Part shown: one piece after another, positions 1-7,650 of the stretch
Numbering within the stretch: position 1 is the stretch's first letter
Layout: every line of letters starts with the position of its first letter
Position numbers and translations under genes: made by a program
Assembly: GCA_964490005.1 (NCBI GenBank)
Contig: CAZBBB010000046.1
Coordinates: forward strand, 1 to 20,808
Direction of reading: 5' to 3'
DNA from: CAZBBB01 sp964490005
Lineage (GTDB): Bacteria; Planctomycetota; B15-G4
Length of the DNA stretch: 20,808 nucleotides
Notes under the pieces: generated by a model
The model's input: the letters and a program-made list of their open reading frames with translations, nothing else
What the model was told of the DNA's origin: nothing
Databases searched by the model: none

Positions 1-504
<504 letters not shown>

Positions 505-521
505 GGGTTTCGTCCGTTCGT

Positions 522-549
522 GGGGCGGGGGTGGGGCGAGGGGGGAGGG
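522..549 (+). other. Putative G-quadruplex motif between groES and second groEL
   Basis: The plus strand reads GGGG (522-525), C, GGGGG (527-531), T, GGGG (533-536), CGA, GGGGGG (540-545), A, GGG (547-549). Five G tracts with loops of one to three bases satisfy the usual intramolecular quadruplex pattern. It lies entirely in the 52-base gap between two minus-strand genes, so the G-rich strand is the template strand and the transcript carries the C-rich complement. No other tract of this quality was noticed in the window. Folding in the cell is not shown. Confidence 0.6.
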
Positions 550-556
550 CGGCGTC

Positions 557-847
557 TCAGCCGCAGCGCGCGAGGATCTCGTTCTCGCGCAGGATCTTGA
601 ACTCGACGTCGCCGACGGTGACGTCGGTGCCGGCGTACTTGCCGAACAGCACCTGGTCGCCGACCTTGAGCGGCACCGGCGAGCGGCTGCCGTTCTTGAG
701 CAGGCGGCCGTTGCCGACGGCCGTGACGCGGCCGCGCTGCTGCTTCTCGCGCGCCGTGTCGGGCAGCACGATGCCGCCGGCCGTCTTCTCCTCGGCCTCG
801 AGCACCTCGATCACGATGCGATCGTCGAGCGGATGGATCTTGGTCAT
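557..847 (-). CDS. groES: Co-chaperonin GroES (Hsp10)
   Basis: This 96-residue protein has the usual GroES length. It begins MTKIHPLDDRIVIEVLEAEE and contains the GroEL-binding mobile loop with its hydrophobic tripeptide (KTAGGIVLPD, about residues 22-31). Further on are the beta-barrel segments RGRVTAVGNG and VGDQVLFGKYAGTDV. It would form the heptameric lid on the GroEL rings in the cytoplasm. The start at 845-847 is supported by AGGAG a few bases upstream on the minus strand. It sits 37 bases downstream of the first groEL and 52 bases upstream of the second, all in one direction, so a single operon is likely. An order with groES between two groEL genes departs from the common groES-groEL order. 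Confidence 0.97.
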   Translation of the reverse strand: MTKIHPLDDRIVIEVLEAEEKTAGGIVLPDTAREKQQRGRVTAVGNGRLLKNGSRSPVPLKVGDQVLFGKYAGTDVTVGDVEFKILRENEILARCG

Positions 848-884
848 GTTCGCGTTCTCCTCGTGTGCTTGCTGGGGGCCGGGT

Positions 885-2534
885 TCAGAAACCCATGCCG
901 CCCGGGTGGTGTCCGTGGCCCGCGTGGGCGTCCTCGCCCTCGTCCTTCTTCTCGGGGATCTCGGCCACGAGGCAGTCGGTCGAGAGCAGCATGCCGGCGA
1001 CGCTCGCCGCGTTCTGCAGCGCGCAGCGCACGACCTTGGCCGGGTCGATGATCCCGGCCTCGATCATGTCGACGTACTCGCCGCGGCTCGCGTCGAAGCC
1101 GTCGTCGGCCTTGGCGGCCGAGACGTTGCGGATGACGATGCCCGGCTCGTAGCCGGCGTTCTTCGCGATCAGGCGCGTGGGCATCTCGATCGCGCGCAGC
1201 ACGAGCTGCGCGCCGAGGGCCTCGTCGCCCGCGAGCGACTTGACGAGCTTCTCGACCGCCGGACGCGCGCGCAGCAGCGCCACGCCGCCGCCGGGCAGGA
1301 TGCCCTCGGCCAGCGCGGCCTTGGTGGCGCTCTTGGCGTCCTCGAAGCGCGCCTTGCGCTCCTTGAGTTCGGTCTCGGTCGCGGCGCCGACGCGCACCTC
1401 GGCGATGCCGCCCGCGAGGCGCGCGAGGCGCTCCTCGAGCTTCTCGCGGTCGTAGTCGCTGGTCGTGTCCGCGATCTCGTGGCGGATGAGCTTGACGCGC
1501 GCCGAGACGTCGGCCGCCTTGCCGCCGCCCTGCACGACCGTCGTCGCGTCGGCGGTGATGATCACCTTGCGCGCGGTGCCGAGCTGGGCCGTCGTGACCT
1601 TCTCGAGGTCGAGGTCGAGGTCGGGCGCGATGACCGTCCCGCCGGTGAGCACGGCGAGGTCGCCGAGCATGGCCTTGCGGCGGTCGCCGTAGCCCGGCGC
1701 CTTGACCGCGCAGCAGGACATGATGCCGCGCAGCTTGTTCACCACGAGCGTGGCGAGGGCCTCGCCGTCGACGTCCTCGGCGACGATCAGCAGCGGCCGC
1801 CCGCTCTTGCTGATCGACTCGAGCAGCGGAATGAGCGCCTTGGCCGTCGAGATCTTGTCCTGGTGCAGCAGGATCCAGGGCCGGTCGAGCACGACCTCGA
1901 GCTTGTCGACGTTGGTGACGAAGTGGCTCGAGAGGAAGCCGCGGTCGAACTGCATGCCCTCGACGACGTTCACGGTCGTCTCGAGGCTCTTGCCCTCCTC
2001 GATCGTGATCACGCCGTCGGCGCCCACGCGGTTGAGCGCGTCGCCGAGCGTCTTGCCGATGCTCGTGTCGCCGTTGGCCGAGATCGTGGCGATCTGCTCG
2101 AGCTGCTTCTTGTCGTTGACGTTCACCTTGCGGGCGCGCTTGGCGACGTCCGCCACGACGGCCTCGACGGCCGCGCGCAGGCCGCGCTGCAGCCCGTCGC
2201 CCTGGGCGCCGGCCGCGAGCAGCTTGAAGCCCTCGTCGGCGAGGGCCTTGGCGAGCACGGTCGCGGTCGTCGTGCCGTCGCCGGCGTCCTTGTTCGTGCG
2301 CGTGGCCGCCTCGCGGATGAGCTGCGCCGCCATGTTCTCGTAGGGGTCCTCGAGCTCGATCTCGTCGGCGACGGTGACGCCGTCCTTGGTGATCGCCGGC
2401 CCGCCCCAACTCTTGTCGAGGATGGCGTTGCGGCCCTTGGGGCCGAGCGTGCTGCCGACCGCGCGCGCGATCTTGTCCACGCCGGCGCGGAGCCGGTCGC
2501 GAGCCTCGACGTCGAATGCCATCTGCTTGGCCAT
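885..2534 (-). CDS. groEL: Chaperonin GroEL, first copy (60 kDa)
   Basis: The complete GroEL has 549 residues, the normal family length. Landmarks are LGPKGRNAILD near residue 30, ITKDGVTVADEIEL near 48, the nucleotide-binding GDGTTT at 85-90, KAPGYGDRRKAML in the apical domain, ELKERKARFEDA and EGILPGGG in the second intermediate/equatorial part. The start is taken at 2532-2534 (MAKQMAFD): AGGAG lies about nine bases upstream, and the longer in-frame extension to 2585 adds residues unlike any GroEL. The C terminus is unusual in combining a histidine-rich stretch (HAGHGHH) with the Gly-Gly-Met type ending PGGMGF. It is the first gene of the groEL-groES-groEL operon. I found no CIRCE element or convincing heat-shock promoter in the 272-base gap upstream, so its regulation is not evident from sequence. 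Confidence 0.98.
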   Translation of the reverse strand: MAKQMAFDVEARDRLRAGVDKIARAVGSTLGPKGRNAILDKSWGGPAITKDGVTVADEIELEDPYENMAAQLIREAATRTNKDAGDGTTTATVLAKALADEGFKLLAAGAQGDGLQRGLRAAVEAVVADVAKRARKVNVNDKKQLEQIATISANGDTSIGKTLGDALNRVGADGVITIEEGKSLETTVNVVEGMQFDRGFLSSHFVTNVDKLEVVLDRPWILLHQDKISTAKALIPLLESISKSGRPLLIVAEDVDGEALATLVVNKLRGIMSCCAVKAPGYGDRRKAMLGDLAVLTGGTVIAPDLDLDLEKVTTAQLGTARKVIITADATTVVQGGGKAADVSARVKLIRHEIADTTSDYDREKLEERLARLAGGIAEVRVGAATETELKERKARFEDAKSATKAALAEGILPGGGVALLRARPAVEKLVKSLAGDEALGAQLVLRAIEMPTRLIAKNAGYEPGIVIRNVSAAKADDGFDASRGEYVDMIEAGIIDPAKVVRCALQNAASVAGMLLSTDCLVAEIPEKKDEGEDAHAGHGHHPGGMGF

Positions 2535-2707
2535 GGACCTGTTCTCTCCTGATGTCGCTGCGATGTGCCCGGGGAAGCGCCGCACGGCCCCGAGGGTGCG
2601 GGGTCGGCAAGGAGCCGCGATGCCGGCCGACTCCTGCGCTGCGGCTGTGGTGGAGCAAACTGCGCGCCAATGCCACGCCGGGGTCGCCGCAGCACGGCCC
2701 GCCCGGC

Positions 2708-2736
2708 TTGAATGCGGCGCCCGCGGGCGCTAGTTT
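2708..2736 (+). promoter_or_regulatory. Putative sigma70-like promoter with palindromic spacer, NPCBM gene
   Basis: TTGAAT (2708-2713) and TAGTTT (2731-2736) are 17 bp apart, matching the -35 consensus at four of six bases and the -10 at three of six. The spacer ends in a perfect 14-bp palindrome, GCGCCCGCGGGCGC (2717-2730), which could be an operator. GC-only palindromes arise easily by chance in such DNA. The element lies about 70 bases upstream of the NPCBM gene in the divergent gap between it and groEL. The rest of that gap (2535-2806) shows no gene. Confidence 0.35.
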
Positions 2737-2806
2737 CGCCGCCGTCGACGCGGGGCTGCCAGCTTGGCACCGAAGCTCGGCGCGCGTCGCCGTCGCGCCT
2801 GCCAGA

Positions 2807-4078
2807 ATGGCGCCGGGAGCGCCTGCCGTGATTTCCGTCCTCCTCGCCCTGCTGCTCGTGCCGGTCGTGCAGGCCGCCGCTGAGCCGCCGATCGAGTGGC
2901 GCGTCGAGACGCTCGACGGTCGACAGCTCGTCGGCGCGCCCCGCGAGGGCCACGGCGCGCTGGTGCTGAGTTCGGGCGGCGAGCGCAGCGAACTGCCCCT
3001 GGCCGAGGTCGCGCTCATCGAGGTGCTCGGCGGCGCGCTCCGGCCCGACACGCCCGGCACGGCGTCGGGCACCGACCTCGTCGCGCTGCGCGGAACGGCC
3101 GTCGGCCGGCAGCGACTGTTCGGCCAGCTCGTCGGCGGTGACGAGTTCGGACTGGCGCTGCAGCTCGCCGGCGCCGTCCGCGTGCAACTGCCCTTCGAGC
3201 GGATCGAGCGCGTGCTGCCGGAGGTCGACCGCCCGCTCGATCGCCTGCTCGCCCTGCCGGGCGGCGGCGCCGACGACCGGCTCTGGCGCCGGCGACCGGA
3301 CGGCAGCCTCGACAGCCTGACGGGCGTGCTCGAGTCGGTGGCCGACGACGGCGGCTCGCTGCGCTTCCGCAGCGCGCTCGGTGCGCTGGATTTCACCCGG
3401 GCCGAGGTCCTCGCCCTCGTGCTGGCCGACGAGTCGCCTCGCCCCGAGCCCGTCGAGGGCCTGGCGGTGCTCGTCGCGCTGCACGACGGCACCCGCTTCT
3501 CCGCCGGCTGGACGGGCATCGACGCCGAGGGCCGCCTGCTCTTCGTGACGGGTTTCGCCGGGTCGCTCGCGCTGCCCGTCGCGAGCCTCGCGAGCCTGCT
3601 CCGCCAGGGCGGCGGCGCCGTGCCGCTCGCCGCTCTGCCCGTGCACGAGGTCGCCGAGCACCCCAGCTTCGGCGGACCGCAGGACGTGCTCTACGGTTGG
3701 CAATCCGACCTGTCGGTCTCGGGACGGCCGCTGCGCGTCGGCGGCCGTGCGCGCGCGAGCGGCCTGGGCGTGCACGCGCACTGCACGCTCACGCTGCGCC
3801 TGCCCGAAGGGGCGCGCGCGCTGCGTGTCGGCGCGGGCCTGTGCGACGAGGTGGGCGAGATCCCGGCGCGGGCGTCGGTGGCTTTCGAGATCCTGGTCGA
3901 CGGCGTCTCGCGCGCCGGTCCGCTGCGGCTGATCGAGGGCGAGGCCCCGCTCGTGCTGCGCGTCGACGGGCTGGCGGACTGCCGCCTCGTGCAACTGCGC
4001 GTCGATGACGGCGGCGACGACGACGCCGGCGATCGCGCCGCGTGGTTCGACGGCCTCGTCCTGCTGGCGAACGGCTGA
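2807..4078 (+). CDS. Secreted protein with C-terminal NPCBM domain
   Basis: The protein has 423 residues. An N-terminal signal sequence (hydrophobic VISVLLALLLVPVVQA) predicts export. The last ~140 residues match the NPCBM/NEW2 putative carbohydrate-binding module: DVLYGW, then RASGLGVHAHCTLTLRLP, then VAFEILVDGV and the closing GDRAAWFDGLVL. Before it, roughly residues 27-280 look like four diverged beta-rich units, each with a pattern such as DGRQLVG...LPLAEVALIEV or HDGTRFSAGW...LPVASLASLL. ATG 2807 has no ribosome-binding site; an in-frame GTG at 2828, eight bases after GGGAG, gives an equally good signal peptide and may be the true start. A role in binding cell-surface or environmental glycans is suggested by the family only; no catalytic motif is visible. 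The next gene starts five bases after the stop, so the two are probably cotranscribed. Confidence 0.85.
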   Translation: MAPGAPAVISVLLALLLVPVVQAAAEPPIEWRVETLDGRQLVGAPREGHGALVLSSGGERSELPLAEVALIEVLGGALRPDTPGTASGTDLVALRGTAVGRQRLFGQLVGGDEFGLALQLAGAVRVQLPFERIERVLPEVDRPLDRLLALPGGGADDRLWRRRPDGSLDSLTGVLESVADDGGSLRFRSALGALDFTRAEVLALVLADESPRPEPVEGLAVLVALHDGTRFSAGWTGIDAEGRLLFVTGFAGSLALPVASLASLLRQGGGAVPLAALPVHEVAEHPSFGGPQDVLYGWQSDLSVSGRPLRVGGRARASGLGVHAHCTLTLRLPEGARALRVGAGLCDEVGEIPARASVAFEILVDGVSRAGPLRLIEGEAPLVLRVDGLADCRLVQLRVDDGGDDDAGDRAAWFDGLVLLANG

Positions 4079-4083
4079 GCGCG

Positions 4084-5418
4084 GTGCGCGCGCGCGCCGC
4101 TCTCCTGGCGCTGGTGGCGCTGGCCTGCGGGCAGCAGGCGCCCGCGCCCGGCCCGGCCGCGCGCGTCGCGGTGATCGGCGTCGACGGCGCGACCTTCACC
4201 GTGATCGACGAACTGCTCGCGCAGGGGCGGCTGCCGCATCTGGCCGCGCTCATCGCGCGCGGCACGCGCGCGGTGCTGCGCAGCTCCCCCGAGTCGGACG
4301 ACAGCCCGGCGCTGTGGGCCACGATCGCGACGGGCACGGGCCTCTCACGCCACGGCATCCTCGGTTTCACGCGCCCCGCGGCCGAGGGCGGCGGGCTGTA
4401 CCGCTCGAGCGACCGGCGCGTGCCCGCCCTGTGGGACATGGTCGCGGCGCGCGGCGGCCGCGTCGGCATCGTCGGCTGGTGGAACACCTGGCCGGCCGAG
4501 CCGCTCGCCGACTACGTCGTGAGCGACCGCCTGCCGCGCACGCTCTACGCGCGCAACGTCGCCGCCGGCGAGCAGGGGATCACGCATCCGCCGGAGCTGG
4601 CCGCGGAGCTGGCCCGCTTCGTGACGGCGCCCGACCGCCTGCCGCGCAGCGAGTTCGAGCGGCTCGGGCGCTTCACCGACGCCGAGTGGGCCGCCGCGTT
4701 GCAGGAGCCCGACGGTCCGGTGGCGGGCCACGGACTGCTCGCGTTGCGCTACGCGCTCGCGGCGCAGCAGAGCCTGCTCGACGCGGCGCTGCACCTGCTC
4801 GCGACCCGACCGCAGCCCGAGCTGTTCTGCGTGTTCCTCGAACTGCCCGACCGCACCGGGCACCTGTTCTGGAGCGCGTATCAGCCGCAGGAGGTGCGCG
4901 GCGGGGCCGGCGCGGTGCCCCCCGAGTGGATCGAGCGGCGCGCGAGCGTCGTGCCCGAGTCCTACGTGCTCGTCGACGAAGCCATCGGTCGGCTCGTCGC
5001 GGCGCTCGCGCCCGACACGACGATCCTGATCGTGTCCGACCACGGCATGCAGTCCAACGGCGAGGTCGGCGGCGACCCGACCGACCCTGCGCGATTGACG
5101 CGCTCGGGGCGCCACCACCCCGACGGAGTGCTCATCGCCGCGGGTCCCGCGATCGCGCCGGGCGGTAGCGCGCCCGCCGATCTGTTCGACGTCGCGCCGA
5201 CGGTGCTGGCCGCGCTCGGTCTGCCGCCCAGTCGCCAGCACGAGCGCCCGCCGCTGCTGGCCCTGCTGGCGCCGGAGTTCGTCGATGCGCATCGGGCGCA
5301 GGCGCCCCTCGCCGATCCGCCGCGCGAGGTGTCGGGCGGTCCCGAGCTGCCCGGCGTCGACGAGCAGTATCTGCGTCAGTTGCAGGCCACCGGCTACCTC
5401 GGCGGCGGCGAGCGCTGA
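4084..5418 (+). CDS. AlkP-superfamily phosphodiesterase/phosphohydrolase lipoprotein
   Basis: This 444-residue member of the alkaline phosphatase/type I phosphodiesterase superfamily shows the two-metal site. Asp34 lies in VIGVDGATF, a likely nucleophile Ser74 in DDSPALWATIATG, then the HGILGF turn, Asp256 and His260 in PDRTGHLFW, Asp319 and His320 in SDHGM, and a His in SGRHHPDG (about 344-345). The substrate (phosphodiester, pyrophosphate or phospholipid head group) cannot be told from sequence. GTG 4084 is chosen because it starts five bases after the upstream stop and gives a signal peptide ending at Cys15 (ALVALAC). The lipobox is imperfect (Leu at -2), so lipidation is probable but not certain. 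An upstream in-frame ATG at 4042 overlaps the NPCBM gene and would spoil the signal peptide. The protein is likely cell-envelope located, with the NPCBM protein as operon partner. Confidence 0.87.
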   Translation: MRARAALLALVALACGQQAPAPGPAARVAVIGVDGATFTVIDELLAQGRLPHLAALIARGTRAVLRSSPESDDSPALWATIATGTGLSRHGILGFTRPAAEGGGLYRSSDRRVPALWDMVAARGGRVGIVGWWNTWPAEPLADYVVSDRLPRTLYARNVAAGEQGITHPPELAAELARFVTAPDRLPRSEFERLGRFTDAEWAAALQEPDGPVAGHGLLALRYALAAQQSLLDAALHLLATRPQPELFCVFLELPDRTGHLFWSAYQPQEVRGGAGAVPPEWIERRASVVPESYVLVDEAIGRLVAALAPDTTILIVSDHGMQSNGEVGGDPTDPARLTRSGRHHPDGVLIAAGPAIAPGGSAPADLFDVAPTVLAALGLPPSRQHERPPLLALLAPEFVDAHRAQAPLADPPREVSGGPELPGVDEQYLRQLQATGYLGGGER

Positions 5419-5443
5419 GCGGCGGCCGCGCCCGGCACGTAAT

Positions 5444-5467
5444 CCCCGCCGGGCCGGCCCGTCGGGG
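5444..5467 (+). repeat. GC-rich inverted repeat overlapping the radC translation start region
   Basis: Arms CCCCGCCGGGC (5444-5454) and GCCCGTCGGGG (5457-5467) pair at ten of eleven positions around a two-base centre, in the 53-base gap before radC. The G run completing the right arm continues to 5470, one base before the radC ATG. In RNA, the hairpin would end the upstream operon or hide the radC start. No T tract follows, so it is not a standard intrinsic terminator. Confidence 0.5.
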
Positions 5468-5471
5468 GGGC

Positions 5472-6164
5472 ATGAGAGATCGCCTGAGTGCCCGCGTGGC
5501 CGCGCTGCCGGCCGAAGAGGTTCCGCTCGAGGACGTGCTCGCCGGCCTGCTGCTGCCCGACGGGCCGGTGGAGGAGGGCCGCGCCGCGTGTCGCACGCTG
5601 CTCGGCGCGGCGGGCGGCCTGACGCGCCTGTCGCGCATGTCCTACGGCGAGCTGGTGCGGGAGGTCGCCGCGCTGCCCGCGGCGCAGCCGGACGACGGCC
5701 TGCGCCTGCACTGCGCGCTCGAACTCGGGCGGCGCGCGGCGCGCGCGGCGCTGCCGCCGGGGCGCGTGGTGCGCGGCCTGACCGATCTCGAGCCGCACTT
5801 GCGCGGGCTGCTCGACGGGCGCCTCAAGGAGGTCTTCCTCGTCGTGCTGCTCGACGCCAAGAACCGGCCGCTGCGCACCGAGCGCGTGAGCGAGGGCTGT
5901 CTGACCTGGTCGGTCGTGCACCCGCGCGAGGTCTTCGCGCCGGCGGTGCGCGAGAGCGCCGGCGCCGTGATCGTCGCGCACAACCATCCCAGCGGCGACC
6001 CCACGCCCAGCGCGCAGGACGTCGAGGTCACGGCGCGCCTGCAGCGCGCCGGCGAACTGCTGGGCATCCCGCTGCTCGACCACGTGGTCGTGGGGCGGCG
6101 GCGCTGCGTCTCGATGCGCGCGGCCGGCCTGATCGGCGGCGCGACGGTCTCAGCGCCCGGTTGA
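5472..6164 (+). CDS. radC: RadC/JAB-domain protein (DNA repair RadC family)
   Basis: The 230-residue protein is of normal RadC length. The C-terminal JAMM-type metalloprotease-like domain is clear: Glu120 in RLKEVFLVVLLD, then HNHPSGDPTPSAQD with presumed zinc ligands His170, His172 and Asp183, and LLDHVVVG near residue 202. Despite the name, the biochemical role of RadC proteins is unsettled. The N-terminal helix-hairpin-helix region is weak: where the family usually has a GIG motif before Ala-Leu-Glu-Leu-Gly-Arg-Arg, this protein reads LPAAQPDDGLRLHCALELGRR in two pieces without GIG. ATG 5472 has only a G run in front, itself part of an inverted repeat. The last 15 bases overlap the convergent HEAT lipoprotein gene. 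Confidence 0.93.
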   Translation: MRDRLSARVAALPAEEVPLEDVLAGLLLPDGPVEEGRAACRTLLGAAGGLTRLSRMSYGELVREVAALPAAQPDDGLRLHCALELGRRAARAALPPGRVVRGLTDLEPHLRGLLDGRLKEVFLVVLLDAKNRPLRTERVSEGCLTWSVVHPREVFAPAVRESAGAVIVAHNHPSGDPTPSAQDVEVTARLQRAGELLGIPLLDHVVVGRRRCVSMRAAGLIGGATVSAPG

Positions 6165-7577
6165 GCCGCGCGCGTCGGCGTTCGTGCAGCGCTCGGCGAG
6201 CTGCGCCGCCACGGCGGCCAGCGCCGCCTCGCGCGCGGCCGACGGCTGGCTGGGTTCGAGTTCGTGGTCGCCCGGCAGCAGGCGCTGCAGCCGCGTGATC
6301 GCCGCGAAGGCCGTCTCGACGTCGGCGCTGCCCAGCAGCGCGACGAAGGGCGCCGCGTCGCGGCAGGGGTCGAGCGCCAGCAGCGCGGCCTGCAGCGCGA
6401 CGTCCTCGTCGGCCGATGCGGGCGGGCCGGCGGCGGCGCGGGCGCTCAGCAGGGCCAGGGCCTCGGGGCGGCCGCTGCGCCCCAGCGCGTCGAGGATCGC
6501 GACCACGACCTCGGGTTCGCGGCGCCGCTCGAGCGCCACGACGAGCTGGTCGGCCAACCCGCAGGCGCCGGCCGCCGCGGCCGCCGCCGCCGCCAGCGGC
6601 GTGGCGGCTTCCTCCAGCAGCGGCACGCCGACGACGGTGGCGATGCGCGCGCGCGTCTTGCCGTCGGACTCGGGCGCGAGGCGCTCGAGGACCTCGAGCA
6701 CGTGCAGGCGCACGTACTCGTCCTCGCTGCGCAGGCCGACGAGCAGCGGCTCGAGCACGGCGGGGCCGCTGTGCGCGAGCACGAAGCGCGCGTTGTCGAC
6801 CTGCCGCAACTGATAGGACGCCAGGTGCGCGACGAGCAGCTCGACGCGCGCGCGATGGCGCGGGTCGGAGAGCGGCGCGGCCGACCACAGCGCGATGCGC
6901 TGCTCGTCCCACCAGGCGGCCGCCGCGCGCACGGCCGCCTCGCGCGCCGGCGCCGGCGACGGGTAGGGCAGGAAGCCGAAGTCGGTCCCGGCCAGCGCGA
7001 CCAGCCCGGGCAGCGCGAGTTCCTGCGCGAAGGCGATGCGGTCCTTGCGATCCCACTGCAGCGCCAGCGCGTCGGCCTGCAGGTCGGTGTTCTCGGCCAG
7101 GATCATCAGGATGAGCGGCACGCCGGCGGGGTTGCCGAGGCGGGCCAGGGCGGCGGCCTCGGCGGCGCGCACTTCGAGCGGCACGTCGTAGTCGATGGGG
7201 TAGGGGCCGATGCCGGCGAGCAGGCGCGGGATGGCCTCCGCGCAGCCGCTCTCGCCGAGCAGGTGGGCCGCCACGATCGCGACGCCGTCCTGCTCGTCGC
7301 GCAGCGCGCGCATGAGCGTGGCCGGCGCGGCCGGCGAGCGGGCGTCGACGAGCGCGGAGAGCGCGTCGACGCGCGCGGCGGGCAGCGCGTGCGCCAGCGC
7401 CTGCTCATCGGCGGGCGCCTGCCCCGGCAGCGGCGCGGCGAGCACGTCGCGCCAGAACCAGCCGCGCTCTCCCGGAGCCACGCCGGGCAGCGGCGGCGTG
7501 CCGGGAGCCGGCTCGCCGCACGCGGCCAGCAACGCCAGCAGGCACGGCAGCAGACCCTGGCGGACGGCCGTCAGCAT
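6150..7577 (-). CDS. HEAT-repeat lipoprotein
   Basis: This 475-residue protein starts with a lipoprotein signal peptide: hydrophobic stretch, then LLAACG with lipidated Cys20, giving a confident envelope location. The rest is alpha-helical and repetitive. Several HEAT-like units can be seen, for example ATLMRALRDEQDGVAIVAAHLLGE, split here as ATLMRALRDEQDG and VAIVAAHLLGE near residue 88, EPLLVGLRSEDEYVRLHVLE near 273, and VVVAILDALGRSGRPEALALL near 365. An alanine run near residue 330 comes from a short GCC-rich tract. HEAT arrays bind proteins; no enzyme motif is seen, so the partner is unknown. ATG at 7575-7577 is the only start that places the signal peptide correctly. The gene is alone on the minus strand, divergent from the Trm112-like gene and convergent with radC. 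Confidence 0.85.
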   Translation of the reverse strand: MLTAVRQGLLPCLLALLAACGEPAPGTPPLPGVAPGERGWFWRDVLAAPLPGQAPADEQALAHALPAARVDALSALVDARSPAAPATLMRALRDEQDGVAIVAAHLLGESGCAEAIPRLLAGIGPYPIDYDVPLEVRAAEAAALARLGNPAGVPLILMILAENTDLQADALALQWDRKDRIAFAQELALPGLVALAGTDFGFLPYPSPAPAREAAVRAAAAWWDEQRIALWSAAPLSDPRHRARVELLVAHLASYQLRQVDNARFVLAHSGPAVLEPLLVGLRSEDEYVRLHVLEVLERLAPESDGKTRARIATVVGVPLLEEAATPLAAAAAAAAGACGLADQLVVALERRREPEVVVAILDALGRSGRPEALALLSARAAAGPPASADEDVALQAALLALDPCRDAAPFVALLGSADVETAFAAITRLQRLLPGDHELEPSQPSAAREAALAAVAAQLAERCTNADARGSTGR

Positions 7578-7587
7578 GGCTTGCAGT

Positions 7588-7617
7588 TTGACATGGCGCC
7601 CCGCCGCCCGGTATCAG
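7588..7617 (+). promoter_or_regulatory. Sigma70-like promoter of the Trm112-like/yidC unit
   Basis: A perfect -35 hexamer TTGACA (7588-7593) is followed after 18 bp by TATCAG (7612-7617), which matches TATAAT at four of six positions. It lies in the 73-base divergent gap, directed toward the Trm112-like gene at 7651, giving a predicted leader of about 25-30 bases. It is the best promoter match noticed in the window. Confidence 0.6.
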
Positions 7618-7650
7618 AGGTGCGCACGCCTCGTGACCGGAGCAGAGCAG

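Noticed and set aside
1598..1625. Tandem GAGGTC hexamers inside groEL
   Set aside because: They encode a short Asp-Leu repeat in a variable loop of the protein; only three copies, in frame, with no further structure.
2535..2806. CIRCE or heat-shock promoter upstream of groEL
   Set aside because: Neither a TTAGCACTC-type inverted repeat nor a convincing heat-shock -35/-10 pair was found on the minus strand of this gap.
6555..6605. GCC-type triplet tract in the HEAT lipoprotein gene
   Set aside because: It encodes an alanine run within an alanine-rich helical protein; there is no sign of a mobile or regulatory element.
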